This document shows, piece after piece, positions 22,884 through 33,428 of a stretch of DNA of 64,000 nt (position 1 is its first letter; each line of letters starts with the position of its first letter). Below the pieces are notes generated by a model. That model was not told the DNA's origin, made no database searches, and saw only the letters and a program-made list of their open reading frames with translations. The DNA lies in NCBI GenBank assembly GCA_002205965.3, contig NADL03000691.1:558001-622000 (forward strand), in the 5' to 3' direction. The stretch comes from Kappaphycus alvarezii (taxonomy: Eukaryota > Rhodophyta > Florideophyceae > Gigartinales > Solieriaceae). Made by a program: the position numbers and the translations under genes.

Positions 22884-22935
22884 CCTCAGATTACAATTTA
22901 GAGGGCACAGATGCCCTCTAAGTTGTAATCTGAGG
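22884..22935. other. Near-perfect hairpin, 23-bp arms and 6-nt loop
   Basis: Left arm 22884-22906, loop ACAGAT, right arm 22913-22935, one mismatch. Copy B (58685-58720) has the left-arm region but lacks the right arm, so the inverted arm arose in copy A after the duplication or was lost in B. Confidence 0.85.
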
Positions 22936-23940
22936 CATGATCCAGATATTATCATGGGAGGAACTAGGCAGGATTGAGTCCGTGGAGATATTAGAAAATA
23001 TCTCAACAGCCGGTGAGCAATCCCTCTCTTATCTATTTTTCGTATAGGGTTTATCTGATCCCAGAAAGATGTGGCGATGGGACCTTCAATGGCGGGATGT
23101 TTTGAAATATTCCAAAGGTGAATGAACAGTCTTTAAATTTCCATATTCTGCACTGGGATTTTCCGCATGTAGGAAATTACGAGAAAAGAAATCTAGATCA
23201 ACAGTAGTACACAGTGTCAAATCAGGTGCCAACGCGAGAAAAGACTACTGGATTACTACAACTATGTAGTAATCTAGGGGATCGATTTGGTTCTTTAATG
23301 TTTAAAAAATGCGGTTCGGCTATCCCTCGGTGTATGCTAGTAGACGAAACGAGGGATCCGAAATTATTGGGGACACACGCCTCGGACATGGAAATCGAAC
23401 TACTTTGTACGACTCACATAGAGAATCTTGGAAAATAATTTAATTATCTGTCATTTCTAGTGTTAGAACAGATATGACACAAAGTCAGGGAATTTTTCTT
23501 CCTGTGCTACAAGCGCCGTTCTTACCTGACATTACGCTCAGAATACCTGGTTCTTTTGCATTTCCTTCGTTTCTTTGGCGACTCCCTCATTCCGTGATTA
23601 CCGTAGATGGTAACAGAACTACAGAATCTGCGCATTAAACCTGCTTTGCTATTCGCTGTAGAAAGAAATTGCAATCTCTGGAAACATGTCCTAGTGTTTT
23701 CGTTATCACAACCAGAAAATATCCACTCCAGGCATTGCCATGCTTCATACCATGAAACACGGAACTTTGTTGAAAACTTATCCTCTTTCAGCGGTAATAG
23801 TAGTGGAAATAGTCCTCTACGATTATTTTTTCAACAATTTCTCTGCATTCCTCAGGAGCCTGTTGGACTTGAACAGAATATCGCACGCAGAGAGAGTTGG
23901 AGGTTAGGAAAAACACGACCATGGGCGCCGAGATAATCTG

Positions 23941-23948
23941 TATATAAA
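23941..23948 (+). promoter_or_regulatory. TATA box of secreted-protein gene, copy A
   Basis: TATATAAA lies 107 bp before the start position, exactly the spacing in copy B (60077 to 60184). The preceding 40 bp, with TTGGAGGTTAGGAAAA and CATGGGCGCCG, are also strongly conserved between copies. Confidence 0.7.
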
Positions 23949-24047
23949 ATGCCCGGTATGCGATCTTCGACACTGAATCACCAGACATCTCTCCCCCTCA
24001 AACAACTCCACTAAACGAAATCTACCATCCTGCAATCGCCGAACACA

Positions 24048-24446
24048 ATAAAAGCAATCTTCTCTCTGCTCGGGCTCCTTGTGGTCCTCGGATCGATTGA
24101 TGGAAGCGTCGCCGCTTCGGTGCCAACCTCGGAGCGCTCCTTGGTCTGCCCTTGCGTCTGCCTTCCCGATTACTATCTCGCTGATTACTTGTGCTCTTCA
24201 TCTTACGGATACGGTTGCAAGGTATTCGCATGCAGCTATGGATTCACGTGCTGTAATCCTAAAGGAAAAGGAGGTGTTGTGATCGGGGATGTGACAACTG
24301 GAGATGGCGGCGACGGCGGGGATGGCGGTGATGGCGGGCAGGGCGGAAATGTGATCGGATCCGGGAATGCTAACGGGAACGGTGATGGTGGTGATGGTGG
24401 CGATGGTGGCGACTCGGGTAGCATTGGCATCAACGTTGGACGTTAG
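24048..24446 (+). pseudogene. Secreted Cys-rich, Gly-Asp-rich protein, copy A (start codon lost)
   Basis: The frame is open for 132 codons with no stop before TAG at 24444-24446, but the position of the ATG used in copy B reads ATA (24048-24050) and no ATG occurs anywhere in frame. The product would have a hydrophobic leader (FSLLGLLVVLGS), an eight-Cys module starting VCPCVC and ending CC, then a GDGGDGG tail. Against copy B I count 23 synonymous codon differences and 7 replacements; only two replacements (Asn/Ser and Arg/His) fall outside the leader. The TATA box is intact. Either this copy died recently, it starts at a non-AUG codon, or the base is a sequence error. No family is recognised. 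Confidence 0.75.
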
Positions 24447-25299
24447 ACTGATGGTGGATACGGCCATTGTGAGGCCAGAGCGGAGTTGCAGTATTTCAAT
24501 GACGCTCGCTTACTCCTGCGCTGGCGGAACATAAGTTCGTGGATGTACGTGGACAAGAGGAATCATTTAGAAAACTTTAGATTGGGAGACGTTGAGACTT
24601 CTAAAGAACGATTGAGTGCTGTTTCGCCAGCCTGCGCCACACGGGGCTCTATTACCTCAAATATTACCAGAAACTTGTATCCACTAAAAGCTTGCGATTT
24701 TTCTACAACAATTGCTTTGCTGGGGTCACTCGAGCTGTTTATTGCGCCATTTCATGAGTCAGAGGAGAAAATGAAGTTTTGTCTTTTTATGAGATATGCT
24801 GGATGACACCTAGTTAGATTTTACGGCAGTGGAGGTGTACGTAAGATTTTTCGGCATCACAGATGTCACTCTACTCTACTCTGCTCTGACATGCATTAAA
24901 ATAACCATCAGATTTCCCCATTTACTAACGAGTAAATGGGAGACCAGCAAGCAAACAAGGCGCATTAGGTGTTACTGCCAATTGAGAGTGTCGTTGTACA
25001 GGAATACTTTGCAAACTCGAAAAACGTTCCTTTACAGGACTGGCAATAGTTCTCACGAGCTCATTGACGAGGGAGAACGCTGCCGGATACTAGGCTCGAG
25101 CGCTGAGATGCGGAGAGGAACTAGCCTGCTCTTCTCTGGTATTTCTGATAGAAATCTAGGTACGGCCACTTTTTCTCTGTTGGAGCTGGATTGAGGCTGG
25201 TGAGTAGGTTGATGAAAATTTGGACTCTGGAGTGAAAGGGGGCGAGGGGTTTGACGAATTTGAATTTGAGCAAATAATTTAATATCCATCCCTGCAGTG
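24447..25299. other. Gene-free sequence downstream of secreted-protein gene, copy A
   Basis: Similar to 60583-61365. No supportable gene. An M2-like piece lies at about 24930-25000 (AGACCAGCAAGCAAACAAGG) and an M1-like piece at 24888-24925. Confidence 0.55.
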
Positions 25300-25656
25300 T
25301 TAATTTATGAATACCCTCCGCACGCCTCTGTGCGACATTGTACAAGGAACAAGTTTAATGCGTTCAGTACAACCCATAAAGATTTACCACCACCGCAGTG
25401 ATACCAAACTATAAACATTAATTAAGACTCCAATATTATTAATTTTGTGAATCGTCGAAGAATACTTTTATCTACTTGTACTGTGAATCAATTTTTATAG
25501 AGAGATTACGAAATGAATAAGCTCGGGAAGAATGCAACTAAACTTTAGTTAGATTGGCAAGAAAATCATTGCATAATTGTAACCCTTTAGTGATGCCAAA
25601 TATTTATGAGCTGTACAATACGACACAGAAGCGTGCGGAGGGCATTTAGAAATTAA
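25300..25656. mobile_element. Short inverted-repeat element with TTAA ends (piggyBac-like MITE candidate)
   Basis: Terminal inverted repeats of about 45 bp at 25300-25344 and 25612-25656 share TTAATTT, CCCTCCGCACGC and ATTGTACA with about eight mismatches. Both outer ends are TTAA, the target-site sequence of the piggyBac superfamily. The 270-bp centre is AT-rich without coding capacity, as expected for a non-autonomous element. If TTAA is the duplicated target, the element proper is 25304-25652. Confidence 0.7.
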
Positions 25657-26829
25657 CTAGGAATTCAGGCAGTGGGCGGAAACCTGTCACGCTGCATCAC
25701 TTGGAGACAAAATGCAAAACGGGTAACAAAGTGGCGAGACTCCTGTTGAGGGAGGAACCGCGACGGGAAGCAGCGAAATAATTAGGGCAGTGGAAGAAAC
25801 CCTTGCCATCGTCTTCCAAGGCGCCAGATTGTAGACACCAATGCCGACAATGAAGAGGAAGATATCGTTTTGGTCGCAGAAATTGCCGCAATGATGATGT
25901 TTCTCACACTCAGCGAGTGCGTAACGCAGGGGACTCCGATTGCACAGAAGAAGCCTCTCCGTGTGCACATTCTCCTCCTCTTTTGTTTTCTCTTCGCATC
26001 GTCACTCCCACTACGGTACGTTCATGTTTTTTTGTACGTGCAAGGTCGCCCTGGCTCTCCGTCTCGGCATCGCGTTATTCCTGGATCTACTCGCTGTGCA
26101 GTCTACTCCCGGCGCTCGACGAGGTCGCACTCGTCTTAAACCCAAGCGGTCAACATTCTTTGACCTGCAAATGCGCAGACGGCGTGACTCGTCACATCAC
26201 TGATACAAGGGGTACGTTTGGGTGCTTTACTCTTGGAAGATATATCCGATCTATCCCATGGTTTTCCAGACAACCACAATCGACTCAAAAAGGGTATACC
26301 GACACAGTAATGGGGAAGGAACTAGGCTCCCTAGTATATGGTTGCGACCAACAATTTGTCCAACGTTTGCATTGATTAACAATACAGCATGCATATGAAT
26401 TTGAACTTTTTGGCGGTTGAACAATTGAATAGTTTGTGCATTTGTATTCGCCAGACTGTACTGTAGGCAAACATGACATAGCTTCGATATATAGCTCATC
26501 TCCCGGTATGCGTAATAAATGCCGCAAAAATGGTATATAATATAGATCTTGACCAACAAAAGACTTGCAAAACAACCCGTGGTGTGGGGGCAAACCATGT
26601 GGCAAGATCTACAGCAGAAGTAATGGACCGTGCCCATCAACAACTCCAAAGGCTTTACACGGTCCTCACTCCCTTCGATACGTATTAGCAACTTAGTGAC
26701 TTAGCCCTTAGGGGCAGCCCCCACTGCTATGGCTCACGTCGGCCCCTTGTTGGGGTCCCTTCTTCAATAAACGTTCACCCTACCAACAAAAGAGTTGCTG
26801 ATAGTCCAGTGAACAAGCAAGCCGTGTTG
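25657..26829. other. Copy-A-only sequence with a GC-richer block
   Basis: No counterpart in copy B. The block 25690-26200 is GC-richer than its surroundings and is open on both strands in overlapping frames (for example minus 25687-25968 with a hydrophobic run near NDIFLFIVGIGV), but no family is recognised. An M1 instance with the middle block of the composite repeat lies at 26209-26340. The minus strand at 26251-26691 is open for 146 codons, but part of it is that repeat. Confidence 0.4.
26209..26340 (+). repeat. Dispersed repeat: M1 plus middle block
   Basis: GGGTGCTTTACTCTTGGAAG followed by ATATATCCGATCT, then TTTTCCAGACAACCACAATC and GGGAAGGAACTAGGCTCCCT. It corresponds to the minus strand of 61440-61563 over about 120 bp. 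Confidence 0.65.
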
Positions 26830-27116
26830 GAGGGCTGCATCAGAAAATCCTCGGTAATAAGTCTTTCTCCATGTTTGTCAGTATAGTCTTTGTCGCTCCT
26901 CACATGGTGGCGTGCTCTCCGTTCATCCTGCAAGGACATTCTCTGCACATTCTTTTCACAGACCTAACGTTTATCCGAGTAGTTCTAAGACATGTATGAT
27001 ACACTGGTACTATGCGTATCGTCAACTGATTGTAAATTTCAGGTATTTTTCTGTACAGTTCAGAGCGATTTCATAAACACTAAAAGTACCGGGTTGTGAG
27101 AGTACTGGAAGAGGTT

Positions 27117-27178
27117 TTTTATTTTAATAGATTTGTTTTGATTTTTTCTCTTTTTCTCTACTGTTTTTCCTTTTTCTT
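27117..27178 (+). repeat. Polypyrimidine (T/C) tract, copy B
   Basis: Shortened counterpart of the tract at 292-385, lying between the same flanking sequences. Confidence 0.8.
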
Positions 27179-27774
27179 AAAATTATTTTAACCCTCGTCT
27201 GTTTCCCACCGATACTAATCGAAATGTCCTTCCTGCCCTCTAACGCAAACCTTAGTAGCCGTGGTGGTCTGGCTGCGTCCTTAGTGGTTCAATAGGCATT
27301 CGACCATCCCCAAAAATACCAGGAAGGTTAAAATTCTAGCAGTCCCTGAAGTCATTGCCACTTGAACTTCAAGCTAACCTCCGAAAGTCCAATGAGACAT
27401 GAGAAACTTGCTGTTTAATGAGTATTACCCCTTGAACTTCGGTATACACACCGTAAGTCGAAGGAGACAAGGGACGCCACTGCGTTGAGGAAAACAGATA
27501 GAACATGACAACCTGGTGGTTGTGGTAGGTAGTTTTTGGGATGTTTGGGTGCTGCTTGCTTCTCCCGGCCTGGACTGAAATTCTCCTCAACCCTTTTTAT
27601 ATAGACAAGTTAGAAATATCAATATGCGCTGGATACTGTATTCCTAAAAACCTGGAATACAGATAGAATGTAGCCTAGACATTACCTTTTAGCCAATATG
27701 TTGCACTAGTCGCACTGTGTTGTTGCTCAAAGTTCACTGTATGTGGCCCAGAGCCACGAAATATACTTGTACAT

Positions 27775-27960
27775 AGCTCGCGTGATCCAAACTTGACGCC
27801 GTCTTTAATACTATCCACGACTCTAAGGAGCCAAATTAGTGGCCAATTACTGTACTGTGTTGCATATAGCTCACACGATCCAAATTTAAGCCCACGTACA
27901 GTACTGTACATGGCTGTCAGGAGCCAATTTGTGGCTGAATGTTGTACGCACTGTGGGCAG
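27775..27960 (+). repeat. Four degenerate tandem repeats of about 46 bp, copy B
   Basis: Counterpart of 981-1166 with the same four-unit organisation and scattered substitutions. Confidence 0.75.
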
Positions 27961-29296
27961 TACAATAAATACTATACAACTGAATATTTCTTTCAAATAT
28001 TAGTAAAGAACCCCAAATTACTCCCATACTGCACATTTTACCCAAGACACCATTTTTATGGGAGTTGCTGCTTTCATCTCAAACGCGAAGCAAGTACCAT
28101 CCGGAAAACGTCTTCGGTCGTCACAGAGGTCGCCAGATATAGGGCCACTCCCTCAATGGAACAATGTTTGGGGTTCAACGCATTTTTTCGTAGTGATACT
28201 CGCCGTTTGCAGTACCTTCCAATGCAGTTTGTCTCCTTGCTCGCCTCCTACTGGCATTAAAGTAATGATCTCTATAGTGTTAGTTTTCTACAGTGGTAAA
28301 TTATACACTGACTTCACAGCCATTCTGCGGTTTCTAGTCAACAAATGAATTATAGGAAGCGATGCAAAATTTTCATTATCCGATCTATCTCCGAAGAGAG
28401 GGGAGAGAAATTAAGGTGCTTGGTTTACTTATGTTTTCCGAAGACCTGGGGGGGCAGCCCTGTGTAATGGAGAGCCAGAAAATGAGGCCGAGTCATGAGG
28501 TATTACCTCACAGGGCTGATGTCAGGCAATCTGTTAGGCATGCCGCATTGGGCGAAAATGTCGCCGCAGCGTATATTTACACAAGGACTTGTTTTGAGTT
28601 GGCAAGACGATAACATGACCCCACATCGGTACCAAGGCTCATAGCTCAGTTTCTGGAATTTTGTTAATGAGCGCAGTGAGTTAGTGAGTAGTAGGTTATA
28701 CTGAAGGTCAGAAGTTACGAGTACCGAGTAAATTATGGGTAGACAAGGCCACATTTTCATCCACCCAGCAAAGTCCTTCACCGTATCCAGTTTCCATTGA
28801 GGACAGATCGCACCCGTACTTTTCTAAGACTAAAACACCAAAATGTTTCCCTCTTACAAGATACAGGTAGAACATTGTGTAATTTATTTATCAAAAGTAG
28901 GATAATTTTCCCAAGAGGAGAAATTTGGGTGATTTAATATTTGAAAAAGCGACATAGTGATATGCAATAAATCAAAAATTCCAACGTCTCAAATCAAATC
29001 AACATATTCAACTCCCTCCATTCCGAGTGATGTATCATCAAACACTTAACGCCCCCTCTTTCATCACGAGGAAGGGAAACTTAAGTTCCCAGAATCCCAA
29101 CATCTTCAGGGCGCTTCTCAAAATCCACAAGAAGAGGGATCTTTGTCAAAATTTACGCATTCATCTCTGCAGTCCTGCATTGAACAGGTCTGATATTGCC
29201 AAATTCGACCTGTTCTTTTACAAAGTTCATCCAGATAGATATATTATTGACGTGGTGCACGCCTTCAGTGCCCACACCAATGCGCCTTGATTGTCC

Positions 29297-29532
29297 TCTT
29301 TAAACATAGTCGGTGATGCTTGCTCACAGTCCAACTGCACCAACAAGTCACAAAGCCAAATTACCAACTTCACTCCCTCATTCATACTCGACATACTCAG
29401 CTTCCGTTGTAGAAAGGACGACAGCCCCTTGTTTCAATGATATAAAACAGATAGCAGTAGTTTCTAGCTTTACAAGGACACCAATATTAGAGCAGCGATC
29501 GCCCCTGTCATCAGTCCAATCAGCATAACAAA
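29297..29532 (-). pseudogene. Copia RNase H remnant, copy B
   Basis: The minus strand gives YADWTDDRGDRCSNIG, ICFISLKQGAVVLSTTEAEY and VEYE. The YADW start is closer to the family pattern (Asp-x-Asp-Trp with DRRS) than copy A, and the TTEAEY box is canonical. A stop follows VEYE as in copy A, so that break predates the duplication. No intact frame leads in from the reverse transcriptase. Confidence 0.75.
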
Positions 29533-29879
29533 AAACTATGAAAACCTATTCACTCCTCCCGAGAAAGAGCAAACGCTGTAGTGCCACGAAGGTACCTCAC
29601 CCTTTTCAGTGCTTTCCAATGGGTTATTACCAGGTTAACTGAGATTCTGCAAGTTAAAGACACATCTGCACTGATGTTGAGTCTCGTGCGTGTCAAGATA
29701 AACAACAAGAACCCAAGCAAATCTTCATATGTGTTGCGATCAACAGTTTCACTTTGCTTCTCAAACTATTTGTAGCACCTTGAAACATGATTAGGGCCAC
29801 TATTTTGCATTTAGAAATTCCAAATCGCTCCATGATTTGCAATATGTAGCGTTGCTGTGACATCCATGCACCTTTTTTT

Positions 29880-30647
29880 TGTCTAAATCAAGTGTCACTC
29901 CGAGAAAAGAGCCAACCTTTCAAAGGTCTTTGACATCAAAATATGCCGAAAGGTCTTCCTGTACATCAAATAAACCTTTACCGTTTACCCCATCACAATA
30001 ATATCGTCAACATACAATAGAACCCGAATCCCATCTCGATGACACACACAATTGTCAGCTAGCAAGGCATGAAACCTAATACTGTCCATCACTGTTCCCC
30101 ATTTATCATGCTACAGGCATCCCGCCTGATTGAAGCCGTGCTGGCTTCGGTCATAATTCATAACTTTGCCATCCTCTCAAATCTGCAGTCCCTCGGGCTA
30201 GTCACATAAACATCCCTATCAATCTCTCCATTCAAAATGGCTCTTCGCACATCCATTTGCTGTATGCAGTACCCCTTCTGAACTGCGAAACCGAGAAAAG
30301 TGCACACGATATTGAAGTTTACCACGGGCGGAAACTTCTGATGCACATTTCTTTGCCGTAAAAACTTTGCGACAAGCCTTGACTTGTCCCTGACAAATTT
30401 TTCTTCATCATTGCATTTGTGTGAAAATACCAAATGAGTCGCTACCGTTTTAATGTCGCGAGGCATTTCCACTATCTGTCCATATGCCATACTTATTCAA
30501 TGAATCCAGTTCTTTTTTGATAGCTTCTTTCTTCTCAGCGGCATCTGGCTGCGAGAGAGCGTCACTTATTGATGTCGGCTCAGGATTGAATTCCTTAGCC
30601 TCTTTGAGTGCACATGAGTGATTACCCTGACCAGGCGTGTGGAACAA
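29880..30647 (-). pseudogene. Copia reverse transcriptase remnant, copy B
   Basis: A minus-strand open stretch of 110 codons (30158-30490) reads MAYGQIVEMPRDIK, KSRLVAKFLRQRN and FLGFAVQKGYCIQQMDVRRA, followed by ILNGEIDRDVYV, which are fingers and palm landmarks of copia reverse transcriptase. Upstream (30450-30647) is the E-LDSLNKYGIW block. Downstream near 30025-29995 is LLYVDDIIVMG with the YVDD box. Frame changes separate the three parts and a stop follows the box. Confidence 0.8.
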
Positions 30648-31048
30648 TGTCCATTTTCGATCCTTTCCAGGGCATCTATACCCTTCCTCATCGCCTGGCT
30701 ATTCTTCGACGTCATTATGGTTTGGTTGCTACTCTGACCCCTACACTGCGATATAATTAAGCAAACCCTTGTCTACCACGGGATTCACATCATTATTTAC
30801 ACACATTCTCTCTGCATCAACTCTCTCTGATTTTATGTAGACTGCTTGCAGAATTGGAGCTGGGGATGAGCTTCTTGGGACCGGTACAACCGGTGCACCA
30901 GATGCTCCTTGTCCTCTTTATCATTATTCAGGACAAAAACATCATCGCTGCTGTTGAAGCTTAGCGCCTGGCGCTGGAATGATACTTATCTTCAATGTAA
31001 GTGACATCTCTTGAAATAATTGCCTTCCTCCTGGACGGTATCGGAGCT

Positions 31049-31850
31049 TTATTGGTTATTAGTTGCACTACCAATATCCTTTCCGTCATGTGACTTCGCA
31101 TCAAACATCTTGCGAAGGTCTTTAGGAATTTGATGCCACGACTGGCATCCAAAAACACGCAAGCCTGACACACTGGGCCTCCTTGCTGTCATCAATTCAT
31201 ATGATGATACTGCATGGTCTCTCAGGCAGAAGAAGTAATTCCTTATATGTGCCGCATGAACAACTGCTTCTGCCCAAAAAAGGCGGGGCAAACCTGCATG
31301 CTGCATCATCGCACGAGCATTCTCCACGAGAGTTCTGTTTGAACGATCCGCTATACCGTTCAAATTTGGGGAGCATGGCGGCGAAACAAAAAAATATCAA
31401 TGCCATGCTTTGCCAGGTAGATTTGAAGAGCCACGCATTCTCCCCCACTTTCACTGCGTAACCTCTTGAAACTGCAATTGAATTGGCGTTCCAGCCAAGC
31501 TTGATGGATCAAAAATTTTCCGTACACTTCAGACTTCAGCTTAATGGCTACAAGAACAGTGTACCCTGAGTACTCGTTAGAAAAGTGGTAAAATAATGAA
31601 CCCGCAAATGAAGGCACTGAAATCGGTCCGCAAACGGCTAGGTGCACAAGTGCACACTTAGCCTCAGCCCGATTGTTGTTGCGGTGGAGACACTGCTTGG
31701 TTTTCTTTACCCCCTTAAATCACACGTCTAAGTCAGAACTACCGTTCCTAATCCTCAGCTCCAGCCCTGGGGAAACCTTTCCTTGCGCAAAAGTCTTTCT
31801 GCTTTCATAATTGGCATGACCAAGCCTCTCATGCTAGAGCTTACGTCTTA
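31049..31850 (-). pseudogene. Copia integrase remnant, copy B
   Basis: Two open minus-strand parts, 31360-31647 and 31049-31363, cover the core in different frames: AVCGPISVPSFAG, RSESGGEC and then NRTLVENARAMMQHAGLPRL, FWAEAVVHAAH, LRVFGC. A frame change near 31365-31390 splits what is one continuous stretch in copy A. The same substitutions at the first two catalytic positions (Ala and Glu) are present, so the catalytic loss is older than the duplication. Confidence 0.85.
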
Positions 31851-32269
31851 CGCTAGGTATCTGTTTTCTATTGCTTTCATTAGTGTGAGGATTTCTGCCC
31901 TGAAAACCACTCGAGTAAACGTTATTTGTACGACTGATGGCAGCTCTAGATCTCGGATACAATGCCCTTCTATTAACTTAGAAATTTACTCTGTCCACTT
32001 TTTCTTGGAATATGAGTGTTTCATCAAGCATTAAACTACATCTATCGCGGTTGAAATTGATGTGATAGCCAATTTCGCAAGCTTTGAGTAAAAAGAAAAC
32101 TACACAGAAACTAAGGGACAGACAAAACGTCCCTCAGCATTATCTTTCGCTCTTACACATTTACTGCAGAATCTAAGTACGTACGCAGATAAAGGGCCCC
32201 TCGATGCGCGGCAAATACTCTTTTGCCATCATCCAGCATCACTTATCTGAGACAAATGTTCTCCATGTC

Positions 32270-32485
32270 TTACAACGAAAATCCCCACCGCACCATACAG
32301 TCAGAAGCCCCACTGTCATGGAGAAATTCATTTCTCGGGCGATCCTTCTCATCAATCGAAGAGGCACATGCGGCTTGCTTCTCATACTCCATTTTAACAC
32401 GCTCAACACGACGAGTAGCTATGAGAGTTGCTGTATTTGAACTGACATCTTCCGAATTGGGTTCTGTTTCATTTTCTATGGACAC
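32270..32485 (-). pseudogene. Copia protease remnant, copy B
   Basis: 71 codons open on the minus strand, ending with RNEFLHDSGASDCMVRW. DSGAS is the copia aspartic protease active-site motif. The knuckle expected upstream (near 32550) keeps only MCGK before breaking. Confidence 0.7.
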
Positions 32486-32756
32486 TGTCTTCTGCGACTT
32501 TTACTTCCTGTCAAAACTGTTTGGACCTAGATATACAATTTGCCGCACATGTATCAGCGGCGCTTCTCGACCTTTGAAGGTAATAACTCCTTTTCCGAAA
32601 GCCTCACTTGCTTCCAGAACCAATCTCTGCTAGAGCGTGGCCATTATCACCCTGTGAGGACGTAGAGCTTCCTGCACGTAGTAACAGATTTTTATACTCC
32701 TGTAAAAGAGTAACAATTGCTGTCTACCAGCCCAACTTTGTCTTAATCGTCTAGAG

Positions 32757-33428
32757 CTATGCGATGTTGGCCCTAAATGGCGAATGATTCTTTTCTACGA
32801 AGGAAACAAGCAGGTTTGCTACTTGTAGCTGATCTACCTTGCTATAAATCTCGGCTAGGCAGTTGAATGCATTTCCAAAGGCTTCTTTGTATTCCTGAAC
32901 AGGCTGTCCACTATAGTTTATGCCTGATAACTTCGCTTGGAATTGAACTTTAGTCGGTGTGTTCAAAACAGCGTACTAAGTATTCAAAGGAAACCACATC
33001 TTGTGAGAATTAGCGTTGAAACACAGGAGAGAACGAAGGGGGGCTCACCAAGCCCTTGAATCAATACTGCACGGGCAGTCGCAACTTTTTCTTCAAAGCT
33101 GCAGTCATATTTTCAGTGACCAAATCGTATTCTACAACATCTAGAACCTTCTCGGTTTCCAACGCGGCTTCAGTTCGTGTCGCCAAAAGATGGTAAGCCT
33201 CCCAATGTTTCCCACAAAACTTTTGTATCTTTTTACTGTCTTCAATGTTAACACAAGAAAAGTAAGTCGAGCAGACAAATGGCAACAGTGGCGGAAAAAA
33301 ACTAACCAATGCGAAACCAAAAAAGAAACGGGAGAATTGAAAAAGTGCAGCAATGAGCGAGATTTGGTCCCATAATCCGTAGGATGAACGCGTGGGGTGG
33401 AGTCTATGACGAGTTTTACGCTGCTCAA
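32757..33428 (-). pseudogene. Copia gag remnant, copy B
   Basis: The minus-strand ATG at 33426-33428 opens MSSVKLVIDSTPRVHPTDYG as in copy A. A second open part (32757-32966) has KVQFQAKLSGINYSGQPVQE, YKEAFGNAFNCLAEI and VDQLQVANLLVSF, typical of copia Gag. Frame changes separate the two. Confidence 0.6.

Larger units (their letters stand above)
18988..23896. other. Repeat-rich gene-free spacer, copy A
   Basis: No gene can be supported. Several 60-100 codon open stretches exist (for example 21210-21506), but they contain stops or frame changes in copy B. The spacer holds multiple instances of dispersed motifs M1 and M2, a 23-bp-stem hairpin at 22884-22935 and about 170 bp (19683-19851) absent from copy B. 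Confidence 0.6.
1..26829 (+). repeat. Tandem segmental duplication, copy A
   Basis: The sequence from position 1 reappears collinearly from 26830 onward, with the same order of tandem repeat, copia element, AT-rich block, gypsy-1 element, spacer and secreted-protein gene. Collinearity is visible up to about 25262 in this copy. From about 25300 to 26829 I find no counterpart in copy B. The left edge lies outside the window, so the true junction between the copies may lie anywhere from about 26340 to 26829. Identity is high but patchy: near 98-99 percent by eye in parts of the two transposons and clearly lower in the AT-rich block. Confidence 0.93.
29027..33428 (-). mobile_element. Ty1/copia-type retrotransposon remnant, copy B
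   Basis: Homologue of 2240-6639 at the equivalent place, with the same minus-strand order of gag, protease, integrase, reverse transcriptase and RNase H. Large parts (for example 29790-30340 and 31400-31880) are nearly identical to copy A. Frame breaks are partly shared and partly private. Confidence 0.85.

Noticed and set aside
22884..22935. Hairpin as a transcription terminator or small RNA
   Set aside because: It is absent from copy B, has no adjacent gene and no T-run, and is better explained as a copy-specific inverted duplication.
24198..24467. Minus-strand open stretches opposite the secreted-protein gene (Pro-Ser-Pro repeats)
   Set aside because: Mirror image of the GDG repeat; synonymous conservation supports the plus strand.
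26251..26691. Minus-strand 146-codon open stretch, with a faint resemblance to the end of copia RNase H (YHF block)
   Set aside because: Part of it is the dispersed composite repeat in another frame, and the resemblance rests on three residues.
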